This document shows positions 13,395 to 26,497 of a stretch of 50,000 bases of DNA, one piece after another. The stretch is taken from contig CM022671.1 in NCBI GenBank assembly GCA_012295275.1, positions 33,084,927-33,134,926 of the forward strand. The letters are read 5' to 3'. The notes below the pieces were generated by a model that saw only the letters and a program-made list of their open reading frames with translations, was not told where the DNA came from and searched no databases. Numbering within the stretch: the stretch's first letter is position 1; every line of letters begins with the position of its first letter. Position numbers and translations under genes: made by a program. Source of the stretch: Chrysomallon squamiferum (Eukaryota > Mollusca > Gastropoda > Neomphalida > Peltospiridae).

Positions 13395-14131
13395 ATGTTT
13401 AATTCTTTTTTTTATAAACTGAAAAATGACTGGAACATGTCTGTTTCGCCTATCATCGTAATCTGGTCGGTAGTTTCCGTTATAGTATCCATTGCCTGTA
13501 CGACAAGTTTCGTCTTTCCGCACTGGATCATGCACCCGGATCTTTTACACTCATTCGGAATGTTTAATTACTGTGTCAGAAATACCCGGACTTCGGCTAC
13601 GACGTCATCGTGTTTGACATATGCCGGCAACGCTGGTGTGACAAAAATTCCTTCAGGGGCTTGGAATGCTTCTTGCATTTTGTTTGGAAGCGGGTGTGTG
13701 TTTCAGTGTACGGCTGCCATTGTTTCAGTCACTGCTCTGTTTGTGAGGAAAAAATGGCATCGCAGAGTAGCAGTGGCTGATGGCTACATACAGACAGTCG
13801 CAGGTATGTCTACGGTTTTGACTACAATTTATATTTTTATTTGTTTATTCATTCGTTCGTTTGTTCGTTTCTTTTAACTGAACTTTTAATATGTTTTCTG
13901 TTAATCCTTCCATTCATCCATCCAATGATCTAGATTGAAAGATAGAAAGATAGATAGATAGATGGACAGATGGATGGAAAGACAGACATACAGACAGTCA
14001 GACAAATAGACGGATAGCCAGAGAAATAGATAGATAGAAATGACTTACAGGTCGATAAAAAGATGTAAAGGTGGATTTTGAGAGAATAATCTTTTTTCTT
14101 TCTTTCTTTCTTATTTCTTCTTCTTCTTCAT

Positions 14132-14203
<72 letters not shown>

Positions 14204-15048
14204 TACTGTTAATCAGAAATGTTTGTTATAAGTTGTACAGTTAGGAACCATCTAAAAGTAAATTCGCTGTGAATAGTTATTATGTATGGAAAATGAAAAT
14301 GGACTGAAGTGGAAATCAGAATACATAATTCTGTGAATTAGCTCTTTAAATTCAGTTAAATATAATGTTTGTTTAAAACGTTTAAATCAAAAGCTAATGG
14401 GATTTTTGTAATATGTATTAAAAGCAATAGAATATAGTCAATCAAAAAAGCTTTTCTTTTTTCTGTTGTTCTTTCTTTTATTATTTTCTTTTATTTATTT
14501 ATTTATTTATTTACTTATTTATTTAAGTGGAGATTTTTAACCATTCCCCGTTTTTTCAAACTCCCTACCCCCACCCTCTCGACAATCCAGGCCATACAGT
14601 ACCGGCGACATTTGATCTACCTCCAGAGATCCTATTATCGATCAGATCACGTTTCCGCGTGGACAGAACTTATGGGGCAATGATTTTCGCATTTTGCCCT
14701 ATGTCCATCTCTGCCCAGGCCGTAAAAACTTCGATAATTACACTTATCGCTGAGTTTGCGGCAAGTTTGATGAATATTTATGACGTTTCCGTTCATAAGT
14801 TCATACACGGTGTTACCAATTACTGACAATCTATTTAATCGTGTTGCTAGAATGGGTGCGGGTAGGAAAAGGTTTCTGCTTTATTGTAATTTAGTCGCAC
14901 GGTCAAAGACGTCGACGAAGTAAAAAGGCCTGGCCGAATCTCTGGGGTTATAAATAGTAATGAATGATAGAGAGATAGGATGGGTACTGGCTTGAGAATA
15001 ACACAAATTTGTAGACTTTGCTCAGGACTTTCAAAGACATTAATGCAA

Positions 15049-15106
<58 letters not shown>

Positions 15107-15947
15107 CACATTCACAGAAAGAGAGAAAGATAAACTGTAATAATATGATTTGGAATGAAATGAGCGGATGCTGATAATTGTTTTTATCAGAAATTCTTAT
15201 ACTTATTTCAAATTGGTTTTAATCACTGTAAATATTGCAAATACAAATTATAAAGTTACACATGAATAAGATCAAAACAGATTAGATATTTAAATTAGTA
15301 CTGTTGATAGGTCTTAATAAAATATGAACGTTAAACCATATGCAGAACGACAAGATAAAATTCGAAATCAGTGGTGCCAGATGTATTTCGGAATGTGAAT
15401 AGTAGGTTTAACATTAGTCTTTCTGGCATTTACATGCCCGAAACTTCCTGTATAGTATTTTATTAATGATTTCCAGATTTTATGTTTAATTTTAGTACTA
15501 GAGCACGAATTTAGCAAGTTTAAAATAACTGAATTATCACATCATATTTCCACTGCCTCAAAACATGTGAGGAGGCAGTGATTTCAGCATTCATTTTTTT
15601 TTTTTTTCAAACTTTACAGCTACATAGATAACAAATTCCGATGACCTTTTTGATTTTTTTTTTACCCTAAAACAAATATTAATAATTTCAACAACAAGTT
15701 TATTTCTTTTTCTATTTCAGTTTTAATAATGGCGGCAGGACTGCTCATGTTCCCTATGGGGTTCGACACGACCTTTTTTCGCTACTACTGCGGCGAGAGG
15801 GCCGGGCCATACAACACCGGACACTGCTCTGTAGGCTGGAGTTACATGCTGGCCATTCTGGGACTGGCACTGTCAATCTTCTGTCCCATTCTGGCAAACT
15901 TAACAGACGTAAAACATAACGAGGATGATATGTTCGAATATATATAA
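13395..15947 (+). CDS. LHFPL tetraspan family membrane protein
   Basis: Two coding exons are seen: 13395-13803 (donor GTATGT) and 15721-15947 (acceptor TATTTCAG), joined in phase 1, giving 211 residues. If the second Met at 13437 is the start, the length is 197; both are plausible. LHFPL proteins are four-pass membrane proteins that pair with channels, PCDH15 or GABA-A receptors in vertebrates. Four hydrophobic segments are visible (about residues 20-41, 92-117, 131-148, 176-197). Family marks are the aromatic PHW after segment 1, a GMFNYC motif like the family GxFxxC, IPSGAW before segment 2, and a second extracellular loop with paired cysteines (C160, C172) ending CSVGWSY. The family is clear; the subfamily is not, though the IPSxxW pattern is closest to LHFPL6. 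An upstream non-coding exon may exist. A likely poly-A signal is AATAAA at 16762. Confidence 0.85.
14100..14203. repeat. (CTT)n-(TTA)n compound microsatellite
   Basis: CTT repeats change to pure TTA at 14161. Confidence 0.95.
14893..14920. repeat. Copy A of a dispersed 28-base repeat
   Basis: It contains cacggtcaaagac flanked by several CG dinucleotides. A second copy lies at 21119-21146, where most of the differing positions are CG changed to CA. This suggests two relics of one dispersed element. Confidence 0.45.
15050..15105. repeat. (TTA)n microsatellite
   Basis: About 56 bases of pure TTA inside the LHFPL intron. Confidence 0.96.
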
Positions 15948-15978
15948 CAGCAGAGCGTCGTTAATCAGCAATCATTTG

Positions 15979-16204
<226 letters not shown>

Positions 16205-16761
16205 ATTAAAAGACACAGAGAATGTGGGACTGGTGCAGATCCACGATAACAGACCTGTTTATCAGTATAAAAAGTGCTAAAACACACTGAGCTTTTGATT
16301 GGAACGTTAATATTGTAAAATGGCAGACTGCTCAAACTATCAAGAAGATGCAATATATGGATGGACTGACCTTCACAGTGTTCCAGTGCAGAAAATGATT
16401 TTTTTTTTTTTTAATTTTATTTTTATTAATTGCATTAATATATCCGCATATCCATTGATTTAAATTGCTTAAGAAAACTTAATTTTAAATAATGTGTAAA
16501 ATATTTTTAAAGAAAAACGTTTGATGAAATCATTTAAATACATGTAAATGCTTGTAAAACATTTCAACGAAGCTGAACTGTAACAAGTAAACAGATTTTA
16601 ACGCACGCACAAGCACGCACACAGTAGAGAAAGCTCTGTGGATTGTTGGATTATTGATCGATCTTTAAATTAAATAATTTTTCCATGCATTTTCCTTTAT
16701 CTTGCTGAAAGCCATTGTTATGTAACTTAATTCACTGGAGTGTTTCTTTTTGATAAAATAT

Positions 16762-16767
16762 AATAAA
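16762..16767 (+). terminator. Candidate poly-A signal for the LHFPL gene
   Basis: AATAAA about 815 bases after the stop codon, beyond the (GA)n tract. Another AATAAA lies near 17214. The choice is not certain. Confidence 0.35.
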
Positions 16768-17164
16768 ATTTTGTATAATAAGTAATTATTTTCCACATTA
16801 AATCTGTGTTTGTTCTATGCTTTTTATAGATGATTTTACTTTTCTTACGTGATTTGTAAAAGATATGCTTCTTAGTGTTGCTTTTCAAACTGTCTAACGT
16901 TCAGGTACACAAAATACACCATTAATTTTGTGCCATTATAAGTAATGGGCAACGGGCAGTTAAAGACATATCCTCGACATGTTTACCTTGAACAGTTACA
17001 AACCGAAACCAACTAAAAATTACAAACCATTACAACTCATCCAAAAGTGGATAGTAACCACGTTTATATCACGTATATTTGTGTGCACTCTGTGTGTAAA
17101 TGTACCTATGTATGTTTGTGTTGTTGTGTTGGTGTATATAGATGGGCATAGGTATGTTATTGGG

Positions 17165-17166
<2 letters not shown>

Positions 17167-17204
<38 letters not shown>
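17167..17204. repeat. (TG)n microsatellite
   Basis: Thirty-eight bases of alternating TG. Confidence 0.96.
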
Positions 17205-17207
<3 letters not shown>

Positions 17208-17489
17208 TTTTTTAATAAAATGCTCAGTATAATAATAGGAGTCTGACCAAGAGAATGATCACTAAAGTAAATAGACAATAAAAACCCATGTACAGTATTG
17301 TAAAATTAGTTCTTCTGAAAGGTTTGTACGCGTATGTATAATATAATACGTATAGTAAACTCGATGTTTATGATGCTTCTTCTGATTCTGGGACCTTTGT
17401 TTTATGAATAAGGTTATATTATTCCTAATTTTACTTTGAATATTATGAGGATATATTCTTCTATTTCTCATTAAACAGTATGTATTTTG

Positions 17490-17647
<158 letters not shown>

Positions 17648-18840
17648 AATCCGTCTTTTTTTCCATCTCTTTCGTTTATATTATTTACTGTCAAAATATA
17701 TTTTGCTCTTGTTCAAATCTCGTATCACAGAAATCTATTATTTGGCAACCATTCGCTTATTAATTAATATTTTTTTTAAACTTCTGTTCCATGTCTCAGT
17801 GACATATAACAGCTCTGACATCTGAACTGCCTTTAAAACGACACGTTTTTCAATACCATTCTTGAGCAGGATTGTTATTTAAGGAAACAAGCCAAAGCTA
17901 ATTCGAGGATTGTGTATCATTAGTTCATGAGAACGTTCGACCAGCCTTCAATTTGAACAGTGAAGTTATGTTTGTTTTCACTTCTCCAGTGACAGGCGGC
18001 TAATATCTCGGCAAATCTCGTAGTCTGTCGTTTGTCCGAGAATTGTGATTAAGCTATTTTGGCGACACGGTTCTGAAGAACGTGAGTCACTTGATAGAGT
18101 AGGAGAAGAACGGAGGAGATCTAATAATTTATCGCCAAGTGTCGTTTATTACAAAGGCCGCAGAATAAAATGAACACAGTGGACAGGGTAATCTCTCAAT
18201 CAGCAGTCAGATGCAATTATTCAATCGTTTAATGGCATGGGTTAGCGAGTCACCAAGGCACGAAATTTCACTATAAAGCTGAGCTGGGGACTAGTCGAAT
18301 GATGTCGTCTTTCTCTCTCTCAGTGTGTCACATTGTTTTAATTTTTTTTTTTTTATCCCGATAACGAGAGAGAGAAGAAACAGATTTGTTTTAAAACAGT
18401 AAAAAAAAAAAAACAATAATAAAAAAAATAATAATAAAAGTAATTAAATAAAAATGAAAGAAAGAAAGAAAATGTGAATGAAAAATCGCAATGCTTAAAA
18501 CAATGTATTTCAAATGTAAGAGATTTCTTTATTAAGTCTATCTGTATCTTTGTACCTTCATATGTAGCTTCGATGACTCCTGTTGATGTTATTCAAGCTA
18601 TGTAATTATGTATACTATACTAATAAACATCAAGAATGCTAAATTGCAAGCTATATGTATATTCTACGCGATGTGTATATTATAGTTGCCCTTTATTATT
18701 AGGAAAGGGTGGCATTCTATTGTATAATGAAATAACAAGGATGTGTATTAATGCATTTTTCCTTCCATTAAACTCAGAGTAAAACCGTTTAACAGGACAG
18801 TACTTACCATAATTACGTTTATTATTCCCTCTTTATAGTA

Positions 18841-18844
<4 letters not shown>

Positions 18845-18893
<49 letters not shown>
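18845..18893. repeat. (TAA)n microsatellite
   Basis: About 49 bases of TAA, followed by ATGATGATG-type units. Confidence 0.94.
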
Positions 18894-19002
18894 CATGAGG
18901 ATGAAGATGATGATGAATAAATAAAACAAAAATAAAAATAATAATAATAAAAATAAATAAAAGTTATATTTCATTTTGTATGTAAACTGATCGGATGTAT
19001 TT

Positions 19003-19003
19003 G

Positions 19004-19040
<37 letters not shown>
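19003..19040. repeat. (TTA)n microsatellite
   Basis: About 38 bases of TTA, opposite in orientation to the (TAA)n tract just upstream. Confidence 0.92.
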
Positions 19041-19041
<1 letters not shown>

Positions 19042-21118
19042 GTTTCTGGGAAAGATCACCCTTTTATTTAACTTAATTTTGTATTTTTTTACTGGAATTA
19101 CCGTGTCAGTGATGATCAAAAGACTATCTGTTGCTGTATTAACAAAAAATACCATGGTGTCATTAAAAGGGCGAGCTGCACATCTCTGCGATGTCGCTTT
19201 AATGTGTCTCTGGATTTAAAGGCAAACGGCAAGATTAGTTTGTAATTGCTTAAACCTCTTAGCCACCTGATGGCGAGTGAGTCACTCGTTCCTGGAATTC
19301 GCAATGTGATGATGGAATTAAACACTTTCACCATCAGACGTGATTTATAAAATATCTCAGAGGTGTAAGTTAAAGCAGGTACATGATCGTTTTATTTTTT
19401 AACTGTATTTCAAGGGATTTTAATTTTAGATAGTTTAGTTTTATATTATAACTGTTGAAATTGTATTTATATATACTTAATTGACTAATGAAAATAGAAA
19501 TAATAATAATCTCTTAATTTCATATATATGTTTGACATTTAATATCCCAGGTTGTTTAAAACTAGATTCTTAGCCACATGAAATGTAACTATTCGTGTTA
19601 ACGTTTAAGAAATTTAAAAAAAAAAACAAAGAAAAGATGTTTTGAAGAATTTGACTACATAATAAAATAATGGTTATATTATTACTGTTGTTGCTTTAAA
19701 AGAAGAAATCTACTGAATTCTACTGACTTCTAAACACATACATACACATATACGTATGCACGAGAAAGAATGGGGAAAAAAATTAAGTATAAATATTAGA
19801 AGCAGTAATAAAAATAAAATGTTAAGATTCTCTATAAGAAAGAAAAAATATAAGATGATGGTATATGCTTAACACATCAGTATTTTATATTCTTCATCAC
19901 ATCGCAATATTAAATGTTTATCTGACTAGAATTTGAATTTGACAGAAAGAAAAATCCGTCTTCTTTGCTCGTGATACATCAAACATGACCGGTGAACGAA
20001 CGTCTGTTAGCTGACAGCGGAGAATGACGAAGTGCTCCAGCGCAACATTCGGATCACGGGAGACCACTCGTTTCAATCAATTTTCTTTCCGGTTAATGTG
20101 ATGTGTTTAATTAAGCTAATAATAAGGTTCCTGCTTCTTTCCAGCACTTAAATTGTCTTTCCTGCGATTTAATTTATATTCCAGGATGTAGGTTTGAAAA
20201 GATGCGAAGCTTATGCAAATTAGAAACGATACTTGAATGAATATAAGCTTGCTCTGTGTCAATCTGGTTTCGGGCGCAATTTCTGAACTGAAATGTCGTT
20301 AAACGTCTGTTGCAGGGAATTTTTGGTTGCAGATGTGCTATCAGATGTGCTTGAATTTGTGAAAGAAGCAATTAAGTCTGAACATTTTCTATTTGGTGAT
20401 TTATGACAGGGATCTTGGATTGTTTCTTGTAGCGGAAGTACATCTGCATGGTACTTTTTAATGTACCAGCGGACTGTTAAATGAGCATACTTGGAAAAGA
20501 TAAACCAAAAAACGGTATAGACATATCTCTAATGGAGAACCAACGATATCTATCCAAATGTCCGTCTGAGCTGTTCTCCGCCAAAGGATATTCGGGCTGT
20601 GTCGTTCACTAATGATATAAAAGATTCACCGATTAATACATTTTGAATGAAATTATGTATACTGTGCCTAAACGTTATTAACGGATGGGTATTGTTGTTA
20701 TTCTTGCCGTTTTTTGTTGACCCAGTAATAAACAGATAAGAATAAAGATGGCAAGAATTAAAAAAAAAAATATTCGATTTCCGACTTTATTTTCTTTTAA
20801 TTTTATTATTTATTTAATTAAATTTATTATAAACTAAATAAATAAATAAATCTAAAAAAGAAAAGTTCTTACCATTACATGACTAATACTATTATTTTGC
20901 TTCAGTCGAATTAGATTTATTACTTTCATTATTTTAATAATTATTGTCCACAAAAAACAAATCTTCACACGCACACACATAGACACACAGACTTGTTTTT
21001 ATTTATTTTTATTATTAATGCTATACCATTAAACGAAAAAATCACACAAAAAACAACAGAACTGCTGCTAGGACTTATTTGAAGCAATCTGGTAGTTATT
21101 TATATTTCTGTCTTAATT

Positions 21119-21146
21119 AGTCACACGGTCAAAGACACCAACAAAT
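21119..21146. repeat. Copy B of a dispersed 28-base repeat
   Basis: It shares cacggtcaaagac and its flanks with 14893-14920, with most CG positions changed to CA. Confidence 0.45.
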
Positions 21147-21300
21147 TTAATGAATTAACATTATAACGTGAAAAGTCTGCACAAACAGATCCATGATAAT
21201 GGATGTATCCTAAAACATTCACAAGATTACGAATTAAAGGATTTCCTAGAAAAGCGTAAAAAAAAAATATAATAATAATTAAAAAAAATAATAATAAAAT

Positions 21301-21301
<1 letters not shown>

Positions 21302-21340
<39 letters not shown>
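21302..21340. repeat. Poly-A tract
   Basis: Thirty-nine consecutive A, preceded by an A-rich stretch. Possibly the tail of a retroposed element, although no source could be identified. Confidence 0.95.
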
Positions 21341-21342
<2 letters not shown>

Positions 21343-22369
21343 CTGATTTTGAAAAGTGGAGATTATTTGAAACAAATAAAAACAAGATTCCATTTCTCCA
21401 TGCTTTGCATTTCCCTGAAGATTCGGTTTTATTTAAAATTTTAAATATCTCTCGAACAACGAAAACACTTCATTAAAACTATTGGCACTTTCGTGTTCTC
21501 TGTGTCGCTAGAGGTTTCTATTTTATTTGAAAATAATTCTGTTAACTTAGCAATCCATGTTACAGTAAATTTTTCACTGCTTGATAAAGTAACGGAATCA
21601 ATACAGGAATTGCAAAGAATGTTTATTTTTCGGCTTCGGAGTGTTGAACTGACTGATTCATGTGTATTTGACTGGCATATATCTGCCAACAAATACAATA
21701 GCTTGTTTGATGTAGCACGCATGTTCCGGAATTATTATTGTAAGCGATATGTGGTTCACTGCAAATACAACGACAAAGTGATAGGATTTTAAACAAAGAT
21801 AAAAATCATCTTTTCGGAAAACACGAAACTCGTAAGGAGTAATTATTTAACGAACGAGCCACGAGTTAGATTTAACCGAAAATGCTATGGTTTCAATGAA
21901 TATTTTCATTGTTCATATGTTTAAATTGTTTAATAAAACCGAAAATGAAACGCTTCAAGAAAAGGAATCGTATTTTTATTCTTATCAAATAAAAAATAAC
22001 GCTTTTCAAAATATTTGTGTCGTTTCGTTGAGGGGCGGGCTGTAAGTGACTGGCAGAAAGAGACATGTCTCAGAATCAATCCTTATAATCTAAAAAGACT
22101 AATCTTATTGACACCATTTAACTTTAGATTAAAAATGACTTGAGAGCATCGTTAAATAAAACTTTCTTCCTTCTTTTTTAGTAATATGATTATTTGTTTA
22201 CGAATTCAAATTGGAATAAAATCGTAGCCCAGAGACAGAGCACTGATTACATAAAAGCTGCGTCAGTACACAAATGCCTTTCATGCCTTTTTCTCAAACG
22301 ATTCTAGTCTACAAAATGCATTCACTGAATAAACTTATGCTATTTTAACCTGGTTTCTAACTAAGTACA

Positions 22370-22375
22370 TTTATT
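22370..22375 (-). terminator. Candidate poly-A signal of the zinc-finger gene
   Basis: AATAAA on the minus strand (TTTATT on plus), about 90 bases after the stop codon. Confidence 0.45.
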
Positions 22376-22462
22376 AACACATTTGCAGAAAGACATCACG
22401 GTATCTGTGCTTGATAATCAGATAATTTCGAAATGTAATAGTGTTATATGAAACTGTTATCT

Positions 22463-24333
22463 TTATAACTGAGGTGGCTCTTGTGGATACATGTCCCTCT
22501 CCCAAGCAGAAGAAATGTAAGCAAAAGGTGGTGGTGGAAACGTAATGGCTGTTGATACATCTGCAGAAGAGAAAGATGGTTGTGATTGGAATGCTATCTG
22601 ATTGACATCCACTGTCGTATGGGTCTGTTTATGCTTGTTTAATTTAGCCATCAGTCTGAAGCCTTTCCCGCAAATATCACAAATATACGGCTTCTCCCCA
22701 GTGTGTACTCTGCGATGCGCTCTCAAATATCCTGCCTCTATAAATCCTTTCCCACACACGTCGCACTTGTGAGGCTTGTCGGTCATGTGGGTCCTCTTGT
22801 GTTTTTGCATATCGTGAACGGAATAGAAGCTTTTCCCGCAGACGGAACACAGGTAGTCCTTGACGCCTTGGTGTCTCTGGAGATGAGCACGAAGCTTCAC
22901 GTTTTGTGTGAATTCCTGTCCACACTGCTCACATTTGTATGGCTTGACGCCTGTGTGAGTTCTAAAATGTGTCTGAAGCTGGGAGGACTGGGCAAACCGT
23001 TTCCCACAAGCAGTGCAGGTGAATGGTTTCTCTCCTGTGTGAGATCGTCTGTGAGTCTGTAGATTCGATACCTGCGTAAACCTTTTCTCACAGAGGTCGC
23101 AGCTGTATGGCTTTTCGCCGCTGTGAGATCGCTTGTGAAGCTTGAGATGCTGAGCTTGTGAGCACTGCTTTCCGCATACGTCACAAGTGTAGGGCCTCTC
23201 TCCTGTGTGAAGTCTTTTGTGGACAGTTAGGTAGCCTGTTTGTGCAAAACTTCTTCCACAGATGTCGCATTTGTAAGGTTTTTCTCCTGTGTGCGTTCTC
23301 ATGTGATCTCTGAGATATGCCTTCAGAGCGAACTGACGTCCACATTCGTTACAAGTAAACTGTTTTACGTCGCCATGACAAATCATGTGTCTCTTTAACG
23401 TCGGTGCATCTGACAAGGCTTTCTTACAAATGCTGCAAATAAAGCTCTTTCCTGAATGACTTTTATCGATATGCAGCCACAGTCCAGAATGCGAGTTAAA
23501 TGACCGCGGACACTTTTGACATTTAAACGAATCTGCCATGCTTGATTTCACTTTATCGGTATGGAATTTCGTTTCGATTGACAACGTTTTGTCGTAATCA
23601 CTACACTCTATTTTCTGTTTGTTGATATCTTCAGATATTGCTGTTTGACTGTGGTGTGTGTTTTCATGAGTTTTTAGTTTCATATCAGAGCCAGAAGTTT
23701 CTGAAGATGCGTTACCGCGGTTCATTTCAGCGGAACTGGAAATATTCTCCCTTTCGTCGTTATGTTGTGCTCTAACGTGCACAGAAAGTCGTGACTTGGA
23801 GTTGAAGGATTTGATACACAACTGACATTTGTAGTGTTTTACAGCATAAAGAGGCGTCTTCTCTATATCCGCGTCTTCGTTGGACTGCGTATCCATGGAG
23901 GGTTTAATAGCATCGCTTTTTTCTGAAACTATTTTTTTTAAAATACTTCTTATTGTAATAAAAATGAAAATTCTTTTATTTACGCTCAAATAAAAATTAA
24001 TACAACTTATATTTTCCATCATCTTAAACAAAAATCAATAATTAAAGTTCTGCTTAGTGCAACGTTTACAAGCTTGATCAGGGGAGATAAATCCAGCGAA
24101 CTAAACATAGAAACAGTAGAGTTCAGTTTCTGAATTTAAAGAAATTTACGTAATCATTTGTTTGGGGGGTTTTTATGTTTCATTTCGCAATATAATTATC
24201 ATCATTATTAGTTTGCAAAACATAAAATACTGTTTACTTGTGTGTACATTAAAACATGCTGTTTTATAGCCACTTATCAAAAGATAATTGTAAATACATT
24301 TTTAGTAAATGGACATTAACTGACTTTATCAAG

Positions 24334-24430
<97 letters not shown>

Positions 24431-25072
24431 ACATAAACACAAACACACATATATAGTCATACAGTTATATATATGCACGAATAGCCATATATGTCCACGC
24501 AAATACATATACTGAAAAATATTTACAAAAGTTTTATTACCTGTTTCTTTGTCCAGAACACATGCTCTGGAAATATTATCTTCATTTTTGGATACTTTCT
24601 CTGAAGATGAATTACCAGTCACTTTACTATCTGTCTTTGTGTCCTCCGCATTCATACTGTCATTACTCCGAGACATCACAGTGTTTCTAATTTTTATCCA
24701 TGCACCGTCTTCCCTGCGCTTCACCAGCACAGACGTTTTTCTTTTACTAACTAATGTTTTCAGTGAGCCTCCATTCAACAGAACGCATTTCCTTATTTCA
24801 GATGGACAAGAAAAGCATCTGCCCATAGTCTCAGTATGTTTTCTCGTGTCCTTATCCTGTGAAACAGATGAAACACCGGTGCTGATAAAATTTTGATGAC
24901 GATTTGTTATTCCTGTTAAATTCGAATTTATCTCCCCTGAACTTGAGTCGGTGTTAGAAGAGCAACTATTTCCGGTGACCACTTCCAGATCTGGATTCAG
25001 TGAATTTTCCATGATATTTTTCAAGGAATTTACTAAAATTGTTTCACTGGCGTTTGATGTAAAAAACTCCAT
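22463..25072 (-). CDS. C2H2 zinc-finger protein with 12 fingers
   Basis: Two exons on the minus strand: 25072-24541 (donor GTAATA) and 23928-22463, joined in phase 1, giving about 665 residues. The first exon encodes a serine- and asparagine-rich N-terminal part with a short basic, cysteine-containing stretch ([12 protein letters not shown]) and no recognised KRAB, BTB, SCAN or ZAD domain. The second exon encodes two spaced fingers, then ten in close tandem, each C-x2-C-x12-H-x3-5-H and many joined by TGEKP-type linkers, so sequence-specific DNA binding in the nucleus is expected. One finger ([10 protein letters not shown]) has Cys where the core Phe is usual. The last finger is followed by a tail of about 50 residues. 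The intron acceptor is doubled (TAG then TTTCAG, 6 bases apart, both in frame), so two forms differing by two residues are possible. Orthology and target are unknown. Confidence 0.88.
24337..24450. repeat. (CT)n-(CA)n compound microsatellite
   Basis: Pure CT to about 24395, then CA, then CA-rich DNA. It lies in the intron of the zinc-finger gene. Confidence 0.95.
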
Positions 25073-25262
25073 GGTGCTAAAAATTAATTAATTAAACAGT
25101 TATATTTTTTTAACTTACTAAATACGTTTTTCACTGTGAATAGAGCGTGAACTTTAAGACAGAAATGAGGTAAGTATAAAGAAGAAGATGAAGAAGAAGA
25201 GTGATTGAAATAAATAATGCTAATAATAATCGATTTTAATTTTTTTTTTTTTTTTTTTTCTT

Positions 25263-25303
<41 letters not shown>

Positions 25304-26497
25304 GTGTAATTTTTTGTACGACCTACCAGTTAAAAATCAGAAAAAACTGTTCCATCTGAGCGTTTGTATCTAACTTCGTCTTAGCTTGTATTTGCTGAAA
25401 GGTCGTCAGAACATCCAACCGAACTTTGATAACAGCCATACTAATCACAACTTAATCTATAAAGATAATAGAAGCAACTTTACCATGATTACTATTACTA
25501 CGACTACTACTAATAATAATTGTTGTTGTTGTTGATGATGTAATGGTAAATATATTAATTAATAGCATATAATTCTAATCAGAAAGTGTGAAATATAAAG
25601 CAAATAATCTCTCTCTCTCTATCTCTTTCTCTCTCTCTCTCATTCTGTCTCTCTCTCTCACACACACAGACACACACACACATTTTATATTACAGATTCA
25701 TTTTACAAAAAAATAATTTATAGAAAGCTATATAATTTTTATACAAATTAAATTTAAATCTTTCTTAAAGGGTTTAATTTTAAGTTATTTCACAATATTA
25801 TATTAAACGTATAAATTATTATTTTATTTTTTAAATAGTATATCTGAAGCAATAACGATATCGATCAAGTTAGTTACAATATAGAGATAGTTTTAATATC
25901 AAACAATAAATATTTAGAAAAACTATTTTCAACATGGGAAACAATTTGGCACTTCACCGGAAAAATATTTTTAGAAAATTGTTTGAAATTGTTATGGAAA
26001 TACTCAAAACAATATAAATAAATAACAAATTTTAGGCATTATTTTAGAATGCTAAGTCTAAAATCAAAGTACCTAATTATGCTTTTCACTTAGAATTATG
26101 AGATGAAATGATTTTCGATCCGCTGGTCATTATCTTCCCCGATACCAATGATAATCGAGGTTGCTTGGCTTTTTTTTTTTTTTTTTTCAGTCTCGATCAT
26201 CATAGTTTTATAAAATTAAGCAATACCCAGTAAGTTATGCTTTGTTTTGTTTTTTCTTATTATTTTTATTTTTTTGACTGTTGTGTTGTTTTATTTTATT
26301 TTTTTTTTTTTTTTTTTATTTTTTTTCTAAGGGCTAATGTTTTTTTTGTTTTGTTTTTTGGGGGGTTGTTGTTTAAAACATAAATATACAGGTTTCGTAA
26401 CCATTGTATTAATATGGTTCTCGGAACAGTTCGTATTAACTGTGTTAGTGTTAATCTAAAGGGAGACAATGTTTCTAACAGAAAAATCCTAAACAAT
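25073..26497. other. Divergent intergenic region between the zinc-finger and AIP genes
   Basis: About 1.4 kb with the two genes pointing away from each other, so it must contain both promoters or 5' UTRs. It holds a poly-T block at 25239-25299, a CT/CA stretch at about 25608-25680 and further T runs at 26165-26330. No TATA box or CpG-rich core could be picked out with confidence. Confidence 0.5.
25239..25299. repeat. Poly-T tract
   Basis: About 60 bases of T broken by two C. Confidence 0.95.

Larger units (their letters stand above)
13804..15720 (+). other. Intron of the LHFPL-family gene
   Basis: It contains a GATA/TAGA-rich stretch (about 13936-14040), a (CTT)n-(TTA)n compound tract (14100-14203), a non-repetitive, GC-richer island (about 14530-14960), and (TTA)n at 15050-15105. 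An open frame at 14527-14826 within the island has no recognised homology. Confidence 0.7.
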